16,287 bases of DNA from Pseudomonadota bacterium (lineage in GTDB: Bacteria > Pseudomonadota > Alphaproteobacteria > Rhizobiales > Rhizobiaceae), in the NCBI GenBank assembly GCA_023419995.1, contig JAEZXF010000235.1:1-16287 (forward strand), given 5' to 3'. The translations under genes were made by a program, and so were the position numbers. The notes below the pieces were generated by a model that saw nothing but the letters and a program-made list of their open reading frames with translations, ran no database searches and was not told the origin of the DNA. Positions 1-6,918 of the stretch are shown piece after piece (position 1 is the stretch's first letter; every line of letters starts with the position of its first letter).

Positions 1-186
1 GGCCTGCGCGAACGGGTCGCCGTTGCCGCTGCCGCGCTCCGACCAGCCGTGCCCCGGCCGGTCGAGGAACAGCATCTCGGCGCGCCCCTCTAGCAGCGGC
101 CGCGCCGGCACCATCTGGTCGAGCAGGGTGCCGCTGGCACCGTGGATGAAGACCACGGGCGGCAGGTCGGCGCTCTCGCCGGGCGG
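1..186 (-). pseudogene. Alpha/beta hydrolase, N-terminal fragment in inverted orientation
   Basis: Read on the minus strand this stretch is open and encodes a typical early alpha/beta hydrolase segment. It has the beta3 strand with the oxyanion motif PVVFIHGASG, followed about 20 residues later by the LFLDRPGHGWSERG loop. It runs off the left edge before the nucleophile elbow. The plus-strand fragment that starts at about 188 looks like the C-terminal half of the same protein, so the two halves are arranged head to head with the middle (nucleophile Ser, GxSxG) absent. The junction lies in the GC-rich run around 178-192. What is seen: two hydrolase-coding stretches of opposite polarity meeting at one point. 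Inferred: one gene broken by an inversion or by a chimeric assembly join. The boundary is approximate to about 10 bases. Confidence 0.72.
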
Positions 187-187
187 C

Positions 188-664
188 ATGCTGCGCCTGC
201 GCGACGCGTCGGCCGGCGTGTTCTCGCCCAACCCGATGCCGCCTTCCTATGTCGAGGAGGCCGCGATCCCGCTGGTGCTCCGGCCCGCGGCGTTCGGCTG
301 GAACGCGCACGACGTCGCCGGGCTCTATGCCCATGTGGTGGCGGCCGCGCCGCGCTACGGCGAGATCGCCGCGCCCACGGTCGTCGTCTCGGGCGACAGC
401 GACAACGTGGTCTACGAGGAGATCCACTCGCTGGGCCTCGCCCGCGACATTGCCGGGGCGGAGCTGGTGTGGGTGCGGAATCTCGGCCACAAGCCGGACT
501 GGGTGGCGCCCGACCTGGTGGTCCGGGCGATCGAGAAGGTGGCGGGCCGCGAGGTCGATCTCCAGGCCGCGGCGAGGGCGCTGGAAGCGCGCATCGCCGG
601 CGACGCGCACCGGCCCGCCGGCCTGTGGACCGGCGGGAAGCCGCCGATGCCGGCCATGCCCTGA
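188..664 (+). pseudogene. Alpha/beta hydrolase, C-terminal fragment
   Basis: The 158 residues from the in-frame ATG at 188 form the C-terminal half of an alpha/beta hydrolase (hydrolase of unknown substrate). They contain the strand and acid-residue region VVVSGDSDNVVYEE, with the likely catalytic Asp, and the late LGHKPDW motif with the catalytic His. The lid-like PPSYVEEAAIPLVLRP segment precedes them. The nucleophile Ser elbow and the first half of the fold are missing. The reading frame does extend left to an ATG at 23, but residues encoded before about 185 are the antisense of the minus-strand hydrolase fragment and look unlike any protein. A gene call starting at 23 would therefore be an artefact of the junction. 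A product from this frame should be inactive. Confidence 0.75.
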
Positions 665-712
665 TCGCTTCGGGATTTGGCGGGAACGCCGGAGCGGTCG
701 TCGTCCCTTTCC

Positions 713-742
713 TGCGCGGTTCCGGCGGAAAGCCGCCTCGCA
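713..742. terminator. Possible terminator hairpin between convergent genes
   Basis: Between the hydrolase fragment (plus) and pyk (minus) there is a GC-rich hairpin: GGCGG/CCGCC arms at 724-728 and 733-737 around a 4-nt loop, with outer TGCG/CGCA arms at 713-716 and 739-742. There is no clear T-tract on either side, and hairpins of this size arise by chance in such GC-rich DNA, so this is only a candidate. Confidence 0.25.
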
Positions 743-762
743 CCTTCAGGCTCTGGCCGCGT

Positions 763-2199
763 TCAGGCGGCGGGGTGCTCCTCGGCGCCGATATAGGCGA
801 TGCGCAGCATATTGGTCGAACCCGGCGTGCCGAAGGGCACGCCCGCCGTGATGATGATGCGGTCGCCCTCGCGGCCGAAGCTTTCCTCGTGGGCGATGCG
901 ACAGGCGCGCTCGACCATGTCGTCGAGGTCGTGTGCGTCCTCGGTGACCACGCAGTGCAGGCCCCAGACCAGGCTGAGCCGGCGCGCCGTCTTCAGCACC
1001 GGCGACAGCGCGACGATGGGAAGCTGCGGCCGCTCGCGGGCGGCGCGCAGGCCGGTCGCGCCCGACGAGGTGTAGGTGACGATGGCCGACAGCTTCAGCG
1101 TCTCGCCGATCTGGCGGGCGGCGGCCGAGATGGCGGCGGCGCCCGTCGCCTCGGGCTCGGAGCGCTGGGCGTTGATGATGCCGGGGTAGAGCGGGTCCTT
1201 CTCGACCTGGACGGCGATGGAGTTCATCGTCGCCACCGCCTCGACCGGGTACTGGCCGGCGGCGGATTCGGCGGACAGCATGACGGCGTCGGCGCCCTCG
1301 AACACGGCGATCGACACGTCCGACACCTCGGCGCGGGTCGGCACCGGGGCGGAGATCATCGATTCCAGCATCTGCGTCGCCACCACCACCGGCTTGCCGG
1401 CCTTGCGGGCGGCGCGGGTGATCTGCTTCTGGATGCCGGGCACGGCCTCGAGCGGCATCTCGACGCCGAGGTCGCCGCGCGCCACCATCAGCGCGTCGGA
1501 CAGCTCGATGATCTCGGCCAGCCGGGCGACGGCCTGCGGCTTCTCGATCTTGGACAGCAGCGCGGCGCGGCCGCGCGCGATCTTGCGCGCCTCGGCGAGG
1601 TCCTCCGGCCGCTGGATGAAGGACAGCGCCACCCAGTCGACGCCTTCCTCCAGCACGGCCTCGAGGTCCTTGCGGTCCTTCTCGGTCAGCGCGCCGACGG
1701 GAAGGTCGGTGTCGGGCAGGCTCACGCCCTTGCGGTCGGAGATCTTCGTGCCCGAGACGACCGTGCAGACGATGCGCCTGCCGTCGGCCTCGACCGCGCG
1801 CAGATGCAGCTTGCCGTCGTCGATCAGCAGCCGGTGGCCGGGCTCGACCGAGCGCAGGATCTCGGGATGCGGCAGGTGCACGCGGCGGGCGTCGCCGGGC
1901 GCCGGGTCGTCGTCGAGCGTGAAGGTCTGGCCGGGCGCCAGCGCCTCCGAGCCGTTGGCGAACCTGCCGACCCTGAGCTTCGGGCCCTGCAGGTCGGCGA
2001 GGATGCAGATCGGCCGGCCGACCTGGCCCTCGACCGTGCGGATGCGGCCGACGAGGGTGCGCATCAGCGCGTGGTCGGCATGGCTCATGTTGATGCGGAA
2101 GACGTCGGCGCCGGCTTCGAACAGCTTGCGGATCTTCGCCTCGTCGGAGGAGGCGGGGCCGAGCGTGGCGAGGATCTTGACCTTGCGATCGCGCCTCAT
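763..2199 (-). CDS. pyk: Pyruvate kinase
   Basis: Catalyses phosphoenolpyruvate + ADP to pyruvate + ATP, the last step of lower glycolysis, in the cytoplasm. The 478-residue product matches the usual bacterial length. Visible are the N-terminal KILATLGPAS strand, RINMSH (about 35-40), the LQGPKLRVG entry to the B domain (70-78), the active-site signature LLSKIEKP with catalytic Lys217 and metal ligand Glu219, GDLGVE (242-247), and TQMLESM with PTRAEVSD (275-294). A longer frame extends upstream, but the ATG at 2199 is the natural start: the protein begins a few residues before the first conserved strand. This ATG overlaps the stop of the upstream DUF1036 gene as ATGA, which indicates translational coupling in one transcript. 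The C-terminal allosteric domain is present. High confidence in function. Confidence 0.97.
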   Translation of the reverse strand: MRRDRKVKILATLGPASSDEAKIRKLFEAGADVFRINMSHADHALMRTLVGRIRTVEGQVGRPICILADLQGPKLRVGRFANGSEALAPGQTFTLDDDPAPGDARRVHLPHPEILRSVEPGHRLLIDDGKLHLRAVEADGRRIVCTVVSGTKISDRKGVSLPDTDLPVGALTEKDRKDLEAVLEEGVDWVALSFIQRPEDLAEARKIARGRAALLSKIEKPQAVARLAEIIELSDALMVARGDLGVEMPLEAVPGIQKQITRAARKAGKPVVVATQMLESMISAPVPTRAEVSDVSIAVFEGADAVMLSAESAAGQYPVEAVATMNSIAVQVEKDPLYPGIINAQRSEPEATGAAAISAAARQIGETLKLSAIVTYTSSGATGLRAARERPQLPIVALSPVLKTARRLSLVWGLHCVVTEDAHDLDDMVERACRIAHEESFGREGDRIIITAGVPFGTPGSTNMLRIAYIGAEEHPAA

Positions 2200-2708
2200 C
2201 GGCCACCCGTTCCGGTGACGGGCGCGCTGCTGCTCGTGGGTTCGTCGGTCAACTGTATCATCCAGCTCGCCTGTTCCCGCGTGTCGTATTCCTGGAAGCC
2301 GGCGCGCTGGAAGCCGCGCGCGAAGCAGTCGCCCGCGCCGGCGATCTTGAACTCGCGCTCGGCGACGCACATGTTGATCGGCCCGTCCCAGCGGCCGCCG
2401 CGCTCGGCGTCCTCGGCGTAGAGATAGTAGTAGCGCGACGACAGCGCGCCTTCGATCAGCGTCTTGCAGGTCGAGCCCTCGATGTGCCACCAGCCCTCGG
2501 TGACCCAGCCGGCGCTGGCGCGGTAGCCGATCGCCACGCCGACCAGCCCCTGCGTCGCGTTGCAGACGCGGAAGTCCGCGCGCGCCGGCGTCGCCGCCAC
2601 CGTCGCGGCACCCAGGGCAAGGCCGAGCACGGCAAGCCCCGCGGTTGCCCGCCTGCGCGCCGCCGCCATCGCCGTCCCTCTCGCTGTTGCCGAAGCAGTC
2701 GTCATCAT
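2196..2708 (-). CDS. Secreted DUF1036 family protein
   Basis: A 170-residue protein of the DUF1036 family, function unknown. The first 44 residues form a long signal peptide: an Arg-rich n-region, a hydrophobic Ala/Leu/Gly core, and a TPARA cleavage motif before DFRVCN. The mature part has four cysteines (49, 81, 114, 128), consistent with two disulfides in a periplasmic protein, and the family-typical GWVTEGWW and YYYLYAED segments. The ATG at 2708 is preceded by an AGGGG element about six bases upstream. A second ATG follows directly, and another at residue 14 would give a shorter signal peptide. The stop TGA overlaps the pyk start (ATGA), so the two are cotranscribed. I infer no role in glycolysis from this; the pairing is a synteny feature I associate with rhizobial relatives. 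Confidence 0.88.
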   Translation of the reverse strand: MMTTASATARGTAMAAARRRATAGLAVLGLALGAATVAATPARADFRVCNATQGLVGVAIGYRASAGWVTEGWWHIEGSTCKTLIEGALSSRYYYLYAEDAERGGRWDGPINMCVAEREFKIAGAGDCFARGFQRAGFQEYDTREQASWMIQLTDEPTSSSAPVTGTGGR

Positions 2709-2788
2709 GCTGCCCCTATTTCAAAGAAGTGAGCGCCCGTGTCAACGCGGCCGATGTTGCCGGAAAGCATGTCGAAACGGCGGCATTG

Positions 2789-2805
2789 CGAAGCGGCGCG
2801 CTTCG
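2789..2805. promoter_or_regulatory. 17-bp dyad in the divergent DUF1036 / amidohydrolase promoter region
   Basis: The 141-base gap between the divergent DUF1036-pyk operon and the amidohydrolase gene contains a perfect inverted repeat, CGAAGCG-GCG-CGCTTCG. It lies about 45 bases before the amidohydrolase start and 80 bases before the DUF1036 start. That position suits an operator for either direction. I see no convincing -35/-10 pair, and no known regulator site is recognised. Confidence 0.35.
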
Positions 2806-2849
2806 TGAAACACAGGCGCAGAACACTTTTTCGACGGACACCCACTTTC

Positions 2850-3647
2850 ATGACGCGCGACGCCCTGTTCTCCCCGTTCGAGATCGTCGACGGCGACCGC
2901 TCGAAGGGGCTGCTCCTGGTGGCCGACCATGCCGGGCGCGACCTGCCGGAGGAGTATGGCGACCTCGGCCTGCCCGCCGGCGAGTTCGAGCGCCACATCG
3001 CCTACGACATCGGGGTGGTGGCGGTGACGCGGGCGCTCGCCGCCGCGCTCGGCGTGCCGGCGGTGATGGCGCGCGGCTCGCGGCTCCTGATCGACGCCAA
3101 CCGCGGCGAGGACGACCCGACGCTGATCCGCCAGCTCTACGACGGCACGGTGATCCCGGCGAACTACCCGATGGGCGAGGCCGAGCGCGCGCGCCGGCTG
3201 GAGCGCTACCACCGGCCCTATCACGACGCGCTGGGCGCGATGGTGTCGTCGGTGGCGTCGGCGAGCGGCGTGGCCCCCTTCCTGTTCTCCGTCCATTCCT
3301 TCACGCCGTCGATGCAGGGGCGGGCGCGGCCGTGGCACGTCAGCATCCTGTGGGATTCGGACGAGCGCGCCGTGCGGCCGCGCCTCGACATGCTGGCGGC
3401 CGACCCGGCGCTGGTCGTCGGCGACAACGAGCCCTATGACGGGGCGCTGCGCGGCGATACCATGTTCCGCCATGCCATCGTCAACGGCTACGCCCACGCG
3501 CTGATCGAGATCCGGCAGGACCTGATCGCGTCGCAGGCGGGAGCCGACGCCTGGGCCGGGCGGCTGGCGCCGATGCTCGACGCCGTCAACGCCATGCCGC
3601 AGATGCATGTCGTGAAGCAGCACGGCTCGCGGACGGGCCCGATCTGA
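2850..3647 (+). CDS. N-formylglutamate amidohydrolase family protein
   Basis: A 265-residue member of the N-formylglutamate amidohydrolase (FGase, PF05013) family, zinc-dependent enzymes that release formate from N-formyl-amino acids. HutG of the histidine-degradation pathway is the classic member. Motifs in order are LVADHAGRDLP (23-33), HIAYDIG (49-55), SRLLIDANR (77-85), FSVHSFTP (146-153) and a late EIRQDLI. I start at the ATG at 2850 (MTRDALFSP), because the 37 codons that extend the frame upstream to 2739 are basic, unlike the family, and cover the promoter dyad. No hut genes are nearby, so the histidine pathway is not supported. It is followed after 12 bases by DUF1244, probably in the same operon. 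The exact substrate is unknown. Confidence 0.87.
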   Translation: MTRDALFSPFEIVDGDRSKGLLLVADHAGRDLPEEYGDLGLPAGEFERHIAYDIGVVAVTRALAAALGVPAVMARGSRLLIDANRGEDDPTLIRQLYDGTVIPANYPMGEAERARRLERYHRPYHDALGAMVSSVASASGVAPFLFSVHSFTPSMQGRARPWHVSILWDSDERAVRPRLDMLAADPALVVGDNEPYDGALRGDTMFRHAIVNGYAHALIEIRQDLIASQAGADAWAGRLAPMLDAVNAMPQMHVVKQHGSRTGPI

Positions 3648-3659
3648 AAGGAGACCGCC

Positions 3660-3980
3660 ATGACCGATCCGACCGCCACCCTCACCGAGGAGCAGAAGCG
3701 CGATTTCGAGGCGGCGGCCTTCCGCCGGCTGGTCGCGCATCTGCGCGCACGGACCGACGTCCAGAACATCGACCTGATGAACCTGGCCGGCTTCTGCCGC
3801 AACTGCCTCGCCAACTGGTATTGCGACGCGGCGGAGGAGGCGGGCGCCGCGCTCGACAAGGAAGCGGCGCGCGAGATCGTCTACGGCATGCCCTATGCCG
3901 AATGGCGGGCGGCGAACCAGCGCGAGGCGACCGAGGCGCAGAAGGCGGCGTTCGCCCGGAGCCATCCAGAACACCATTGA
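3660..3980 (+). CDS. DUF1244 family protein
   Basis: A 106-residue protein of the DUF1244 family, small and function unknown, mostly found in alphaproteobacteria. It is predicted to be helical and cytoplasmic with no signal peptide. The family core is clear: [19 protein letters not shown] with a CxxC pair (Cys46, Cys49), which could bind metal or be redox active, and YGMPYAEWR (75-83). An AAAGGAGA ribosome-binding site lies just before the ATG, in the 12-base gap after the amidohydrolase gene. Short spacing and shared strand imply cotranscription. Length is normal for the family. What it does is not known to me, and the context adds only association with a formyl-amide hydrolase and GapR. Confidence 0.88.
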   Translation: MTDPTATLTEEQKRDFEAAAFRRLVAHLRARTDVQNIDLMNLAGFCRNCLANWYCDAAEEAGAALDKEAAREIVYGMPYAEWRAANQREATEAQKAAFARSHPEHH

Positions 3981-4062
3981 TTCTTGCGCCTGCCTCGGGC
4001 AACCAGACGCACGCCTGACCGCCGCCCGACTCGCGGGGCGGCCCCACTACCGGAGATTTCCC

Positions 4063-4326
4063 ATGGCCGACGACATCACCGCCGAATCCGCACAGACCAT
4101 CGCCTCCGGCCAGCTTCGTTCGTTCATCGAGCGCATCGAGCGGCTCGAGGAAGAGAAGAAGACCATCGCCGACGACATCAAGGAAGTGTTCGCCGAGGCC
4201 AAGGGCACGGGCTTCGACACCAAGGCGATGCGCACGCTGATCCGGCTGCGCAAGAAGGACCAGGCCGAGCGGCAGGAGGAGGAGGCGATCCTCGATCTCT
4301 ACATGGCCGCGCTCGGCATGGCGTGA
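4063..4326 (+). CDS. gapR: GapR-like nucleoid-associated protein (DUF2312)
   Basis: An 87-residue protein of the DUF2312/GapR family. In Caulobacter, GapR is a nucleoid-associated protein that clamps overtwisted, AT-rich DNA ahead of replication and transcription and stimulates type II topoisomerases. The sequence shows the family pattern: a Gln/Leu/Arg-rich first helix ([19 protein letters not shown]) forming a charged coiled coil, then [23 protein letters not shown], and a basic [11 protein letters not shown] stretch before the C-terminal dimer helix ending LYMAALGM. The ATG at 4063 gives the typical length of just under 90 residues; an upstream open frame starting at 3895 is unrelated. A GGAGA element precedes it. 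Function is assigned from family identity and not tested here. Confidence 0.9.
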   Translation: MADDITAESAQTIASGQLRSFIERIERLEEEKKTIADDIKEVFAEAKGTGFDTKAMRTLIRLRKKDQAERQEEEAILDLYMAALGMA

Positions 4327-4329
4327 CGC

Positions 4330-4349
4330 GCCGGGCCTAGCCGCCCGGC
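4330..4349 (+). terminator. GC hairpin after gapR
   Basis: A perfect 7-bp inverted repeat GCCGGGC/GCCCGGC with a 6-base loop lies four bases after the gapR stop, before the alcohol dehydrogenase. No T-run follows, so it may be a terminator, a transcript-stabilising 3' structure, or chance. Confidence 0.35.
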
Positions 4350-4383
4350 CGCCGCACCGGTCCCTTCGGGAGGGGAGGAGACG

Positions 4384-5541
4384 ATGAATCCGTTCACGTT
4401 CAACACCGCGAAGTCGATCCAGTTCGGCGCGGGCGCGCTCGGGCGCCTCGGCGACCTGGCCAGGGCGCAGGCCGGCGGGCGGGTGATGCTGATCACCGAT
4501 CCCGGCATGATGTCCACCGGCATCGTCGCGCGGGCGCAGAAGGCGCTGGCCGACGCCGGCGTCGAGGTGGCGCTGTTCTGCGACGTGCAGGCCGACCCGC
4601 CGGAGGCGGTGGTGCTGAAGGCGACGCAGGAGGCCGTCGCGGCGAGGGCCGAAGGCGTGATCGGCCTCGGCGGCGGATCGTCGCTCGACGTCGCCAAGCT
4701 CGTCGCGCTGCTCGCGCCGGGGCGGGAGGCGCTGAAGGACGTCTACGGCGTCGGCAATGCGCGCGGACCGCGGCTGCCGCTGATCCTGGTGCCGACGACC
4801 TCGGGCACCGGTTCGGAGGTGACGCCGATCTCGATCGTCACCACCGGCACCAACGAGAAGATGGGCGTCGTCTCGCCGGTGATCCTGCCCGACGTCGCGC
4901 TGCTCGACCCCGAGCTGACCTGGGGCCTGCCGCCGCACATCACGGCCGCGACCGGCATCGACGCCATGGTCCACGCCATCGAGGCCTATGCCTCGGCCAG
5001 CCCGAACAACAACCCGGTGTCGCGCCTTCTGGCGACGCAGGCGCTGACGCTGATGGGCCGCTCGATCCTGCGCGCGGTGCATGACGGGACCGATATCGAG
5101 GCGCGCTCCGACATGCTGCTCGGCTCGATGCTCGCCGGGCAGGCCTTCGCCAACTCGCCCGTGGCGGCGGTCCACGCGCTCGCCTATCCACTCGGCGGCC
5201 ATTTCCACATCCCGCACGGCCTGTCGAACGCGCTGGTGCTGCCGCACGTGCTGCGCTTCAACATCGTCGTCGCGCCGCAGCCCTATGCCGAGCTCGCGCC
5301 CTTCGCCTTTCCCGAGTTGTCGGCGCTCGAGGGCCAGGCGCGGGCGGCGGCGTTCTGTGACCGGCTGGCCGAGCTGTCGGCGGCCTGCGGGCTCCAGCCG
5401 AACCTGCGGGCGATGGGTATCGCCGAGGAGGTGCTGCCGAAGCTCGCCTCGGACGCGATGAACCAGACCCGCCTCCTCGTCAACAATCCCCGCCCGGTGA
5501 CCGAGGCCGACGCGCTGGCGATCTACCGCGCGGCCTACTGA
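4384..5541 (+). CDS. Iron-containing alcohol dehydrogenase
   Basis: A 385-residue NAD(P)-dependent group III (iron-activated) alcohol dehydrogenase, cytoplasmic, interconverting an alcohol and an aldehyde or ketone. Cofactor-binding motifs are GLGGGSSLDVAK (about 94-105) and VPTTSGTGSEVT (136-147). The metal ligands are all present: Asp193 and His197 in GIDAMVHAIEAY, His264 in AAVHALAYP, and His278 in FHIPHGLSNA. Length and C-terminus are complete. A strong GGGAGGGGAGGAG Shine-Dalgarno region precedes the ATG at 4384. It follows gapR by 57 bases containing a hairpin, so it may be a separate transcript. The substrate (for example a short-chain alcohol, lactaldehyde, or maleylacetate as in relatives) cannot be told from these motifs. 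Confidence 0.93.
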   Translation: MNPFTFNTAKSIQFGAGALGRLGDLARAQAGGRVMLITDPGMMSTGIVARAQKALADAGVEVALFCDVQADPPEAVVLKATQEAVAARAEGVIGLGGGSSLDVAKLVALLAPGREALKDVYGVGNARGPRLPLILVPTTSGTGSEVTPISIVTTGTNEKMGVVSPVILPDVALLDPELTWGLPPHITAATGIDAMVHAIEAYASASPNNNPVSRLLATQALTLMGRSILRAVHDGTDIEARSDMLLGSMLAGQAFANSPVAAVHALAYPLGGHFHIPHGLSNALVLPHVLRFNIVVAPQPYAELAPFAFPELSALEGQARAAAFCDRLAELSAACGLQPNLRAMGIAEEVLPKLASDAMNQTRLLVNNPRPVTEADALAIYRAAY

Positions 5542-5563
5542 AGCGCCCGGAATCGGCGTCTTC

Positions 5564-5593
5564 CCGTCCTCTCTCCGGCAGGAAGGGGGACGG
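5564..5593 (+). terminator. Hairpin after the alcohol dehydrogenase
   Basis: Thirteen-base arms at 5564-5576 and 5581-5593 around a GGCA loop pair with one mismatch and two G-U wobbles, starting 22 bases after the stop codon. No T-tract follows. It is a reasonable intrinsic-terminator or 3'-end structure candidate that would separate the housekeeping genes from the polysaccharide region. The rest of the gap to the GH10 gene holds no visible gene. Confidence 0.45.
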
Positions 5594-5773
5594 AGCGTTG
5601 CGGCCGTCGCCTCCAGTTTCATGGGGACAAGGTGCCGGCAGGCCCGCGCGGGCCGTTCCATCTCCGCCGGGAATCGCCTATGAGGCGCCGCGGCCCGTCT
5701 GCGGCCGCTCCAGAACTCGTTAACCTTTTGCTCGCACAATGGCCGGATTCGGCATTCCGCGAAGGATCCGGCC

Positions 5774-6886
5774 ATGCTCACGCGTCGCGAATTCGCAGCC
5801 TCTCTCCTCGGCGCCGCAGGCGCCGCGCTCCTGCCGGCGATCCCGGGAAACGCCGCCCAGTCCTCCCTCAACGATCTTGCCCGCCGCAGCGGACGCCTGT
5901 TCGGCTCGGCCGTGCGCTCCGACCAGATCGCGGCGGAGGCCGGGCTGCGCAGGACGGTGGCGGCCGAATGCGGGCTGCTGACGCCGGAGATCCACCTCAA
6001 GTGGAACTCGATCGAGCACCGCAAGGGCAGCCTCTGGTACCAGCCGGTCGACGACCTCGTCGCGCTGGCGGCCCGCACCGGGCAGAAGATCTACGGCCAC
6101 ACGCTGCTGTGGGAGCAGGGCACGCCCGACTGGGCCCTGCGCGAGCTGAAGGCCAGGCGCAACTGGCGGTTGGTCTCGGACCACATGGAGCGCGTGCTCG
6201 GCCGCTACGGCGCGGCGATCGACGTCTGGGACGTGGTCAACGAGCCGATCGACACGCAGGGCGGCAGGAACGGCCTCCGCCGCAACACCTTCCACCGCGT
6301 GTTCGGGCCCGACTACGTCGCGCAGGCGCTGGAGACGGCGCGCCACTATGCGCCGCGAGCACGGCTGATGCTCAACGACTATTCCTTCGAGTACGAGAAC
6401 CACGTCGAGGCCGACCGCCGCAAGGCGTTCCTCAAACTCCTCGGCGACCTCAAGGGGCGCGGCGTGCCGCTCGACGGTGTCGGCCTGCAGGCGCATCTCG
6501 ACCTCGGCAAGGGCGCGATGAAGCGCGCGACCGTCGCGCCGTTCATGCAGGCGATCGCCGACATGGGGCTGGAGATCTACATCACCGAGCTCGACGTCAA
6601 GGAGCGCGACTACCGCGCCACGGCGGAGACGCGCGACATGCGCGTGGCCGACGAGGTCGCCCGCTATCTCGATATCGCGCTGGAGCAGCCGGCGGTCCGG
6701 GGCGTCACCACCTGGGGCCTGTCGGACCGGCATTCCTGGCTCAAGGTCGAGCGCGGCGACAAGGTCGACCGCAAGCGCTACGGCAACCCGGCGCCCAACC
6801 GCGGCCTGCCCTACGACGCCGCGATGCAGCCCAAGCGCATGCACCAGGCGCTGGCGCAGGCCTTCACCGGCGGCGGCCTCACCTGA
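5774..6886 (+). CDS. Tat-exported GH10 (endo-1,4-beta-xylanase family) glycoside hydrolase
   Basis: A 370-residue retaining glycoside hydrolase of family 10, whose members cleave beta-1,4-xylan and related beta-1,4-glycans. The N-terminus MLTRREF plus a hydrophobic Ala/Leu/Gly segment and an Ala-rich cleavage region around residue 28 is a twin-arginine (Tat) type signal peptide, so it should act in the periplasm or outside. Catalytic motifs are intact: the HLKWN substrate strand (74-78), GHTLLW (108-113), acid/base Glu157 in WDVVNEP, nucleophile Glu272 in ITELD, and TTWGLSD (312-318). It is a single-domain enzyme without a binding module. It converges with the epimerase that ends the polysaccharide operon, and a related GH10 lies beyond the other end of that operon. 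An AAGGAT ribosome site precedes the ATG. A role in trimming self-made glycan is inferred. Confidence 0.92.
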   Translation: MLTRREFAASLLGAAGAALLPAIPGNAAQSSLNDLARRSGRLFGSAVRSDQIAAEAGLRRTVAAECGLLTPEIHLKWNSIEHRKGSLWYQPVDDLVALAARTGQKIYGHTLLWEQGTPDWALRELKARRNWRLVSDHMERVLGRYGAAIDVWDVVNEPIDTQGGRNGLRRNTFHRVFGPDYVAQALETARHYAPRARLMLNDYSFEYENHVEADRRKAFLKLLGDLKGRGVPLDGVGLQAHLDLGKGAMKRATVAPFMQAIADMGLEIYITELDVKERDYRATAETRDMRVADEVARYLDIALEQPAVRGVTTWGLSDRHSWLKVERGDKVDRKRYGNPAPNRGLPYDAAMQPKRMHQALAQAFTGGGLT

Positions 6887-6918
6887 GAGGCCGATGCCGG
6901 CTCAGACGATGAGCCGGC
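6874..6918. terminator. Two tandem hairpins at the GH10/epimerase convergent junction
   Basis: Two perfect inverted repeats sit side by side. CGGCCTC/GAGGCCG (6874-6880, 6887-6893) has a loop that includes the GH10 stop. GCCGGCTCA/TGAGCCGGC (6896-6904, 6910-6918) has a 5-base loop and includes the epimerase stop codon. The second is followed on the plus strand by TGTTCTTC. Because the genes converge with only 15 bases between their stops, this is a good candidate for a compact bidirectional terminator. Confidence 0.5.

Noticed and set aside
142..2421. 759-codon plus-strand open frame over pyk and DUF1036
   Set aside because: It is antisense to two clear gene families, its Arg/Gly/His-rich low-complexity product matches no family, and it exists because of high GC codon bias.
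763..2490. Longer pyk frame starting at 2490 as an N-terminal extension of pyruvate kinase
   Set aside because: The added 97 residues are low-complexity Arg/Ala sequence overlying the DUF1036 gene. The ATG at 2199 in the ATGA overlap gives the standard family length.
2739..2849. N-terminal extension of the amidohydrolase from the ATG at 2739
   Set aside because: The 37 added residues are basic and unlike the family, and they cover the promoter region including the 17-bp dyad. It does not look like a signal peptide.
3682..6078. 798-codon minus-strand open frame across DUF1244, gapR and the alcohol dehydrogenase
   Set aside because: Antisense shadow of three well-supported genes, with no recognisable domain and no plausible ribosome-binding site.
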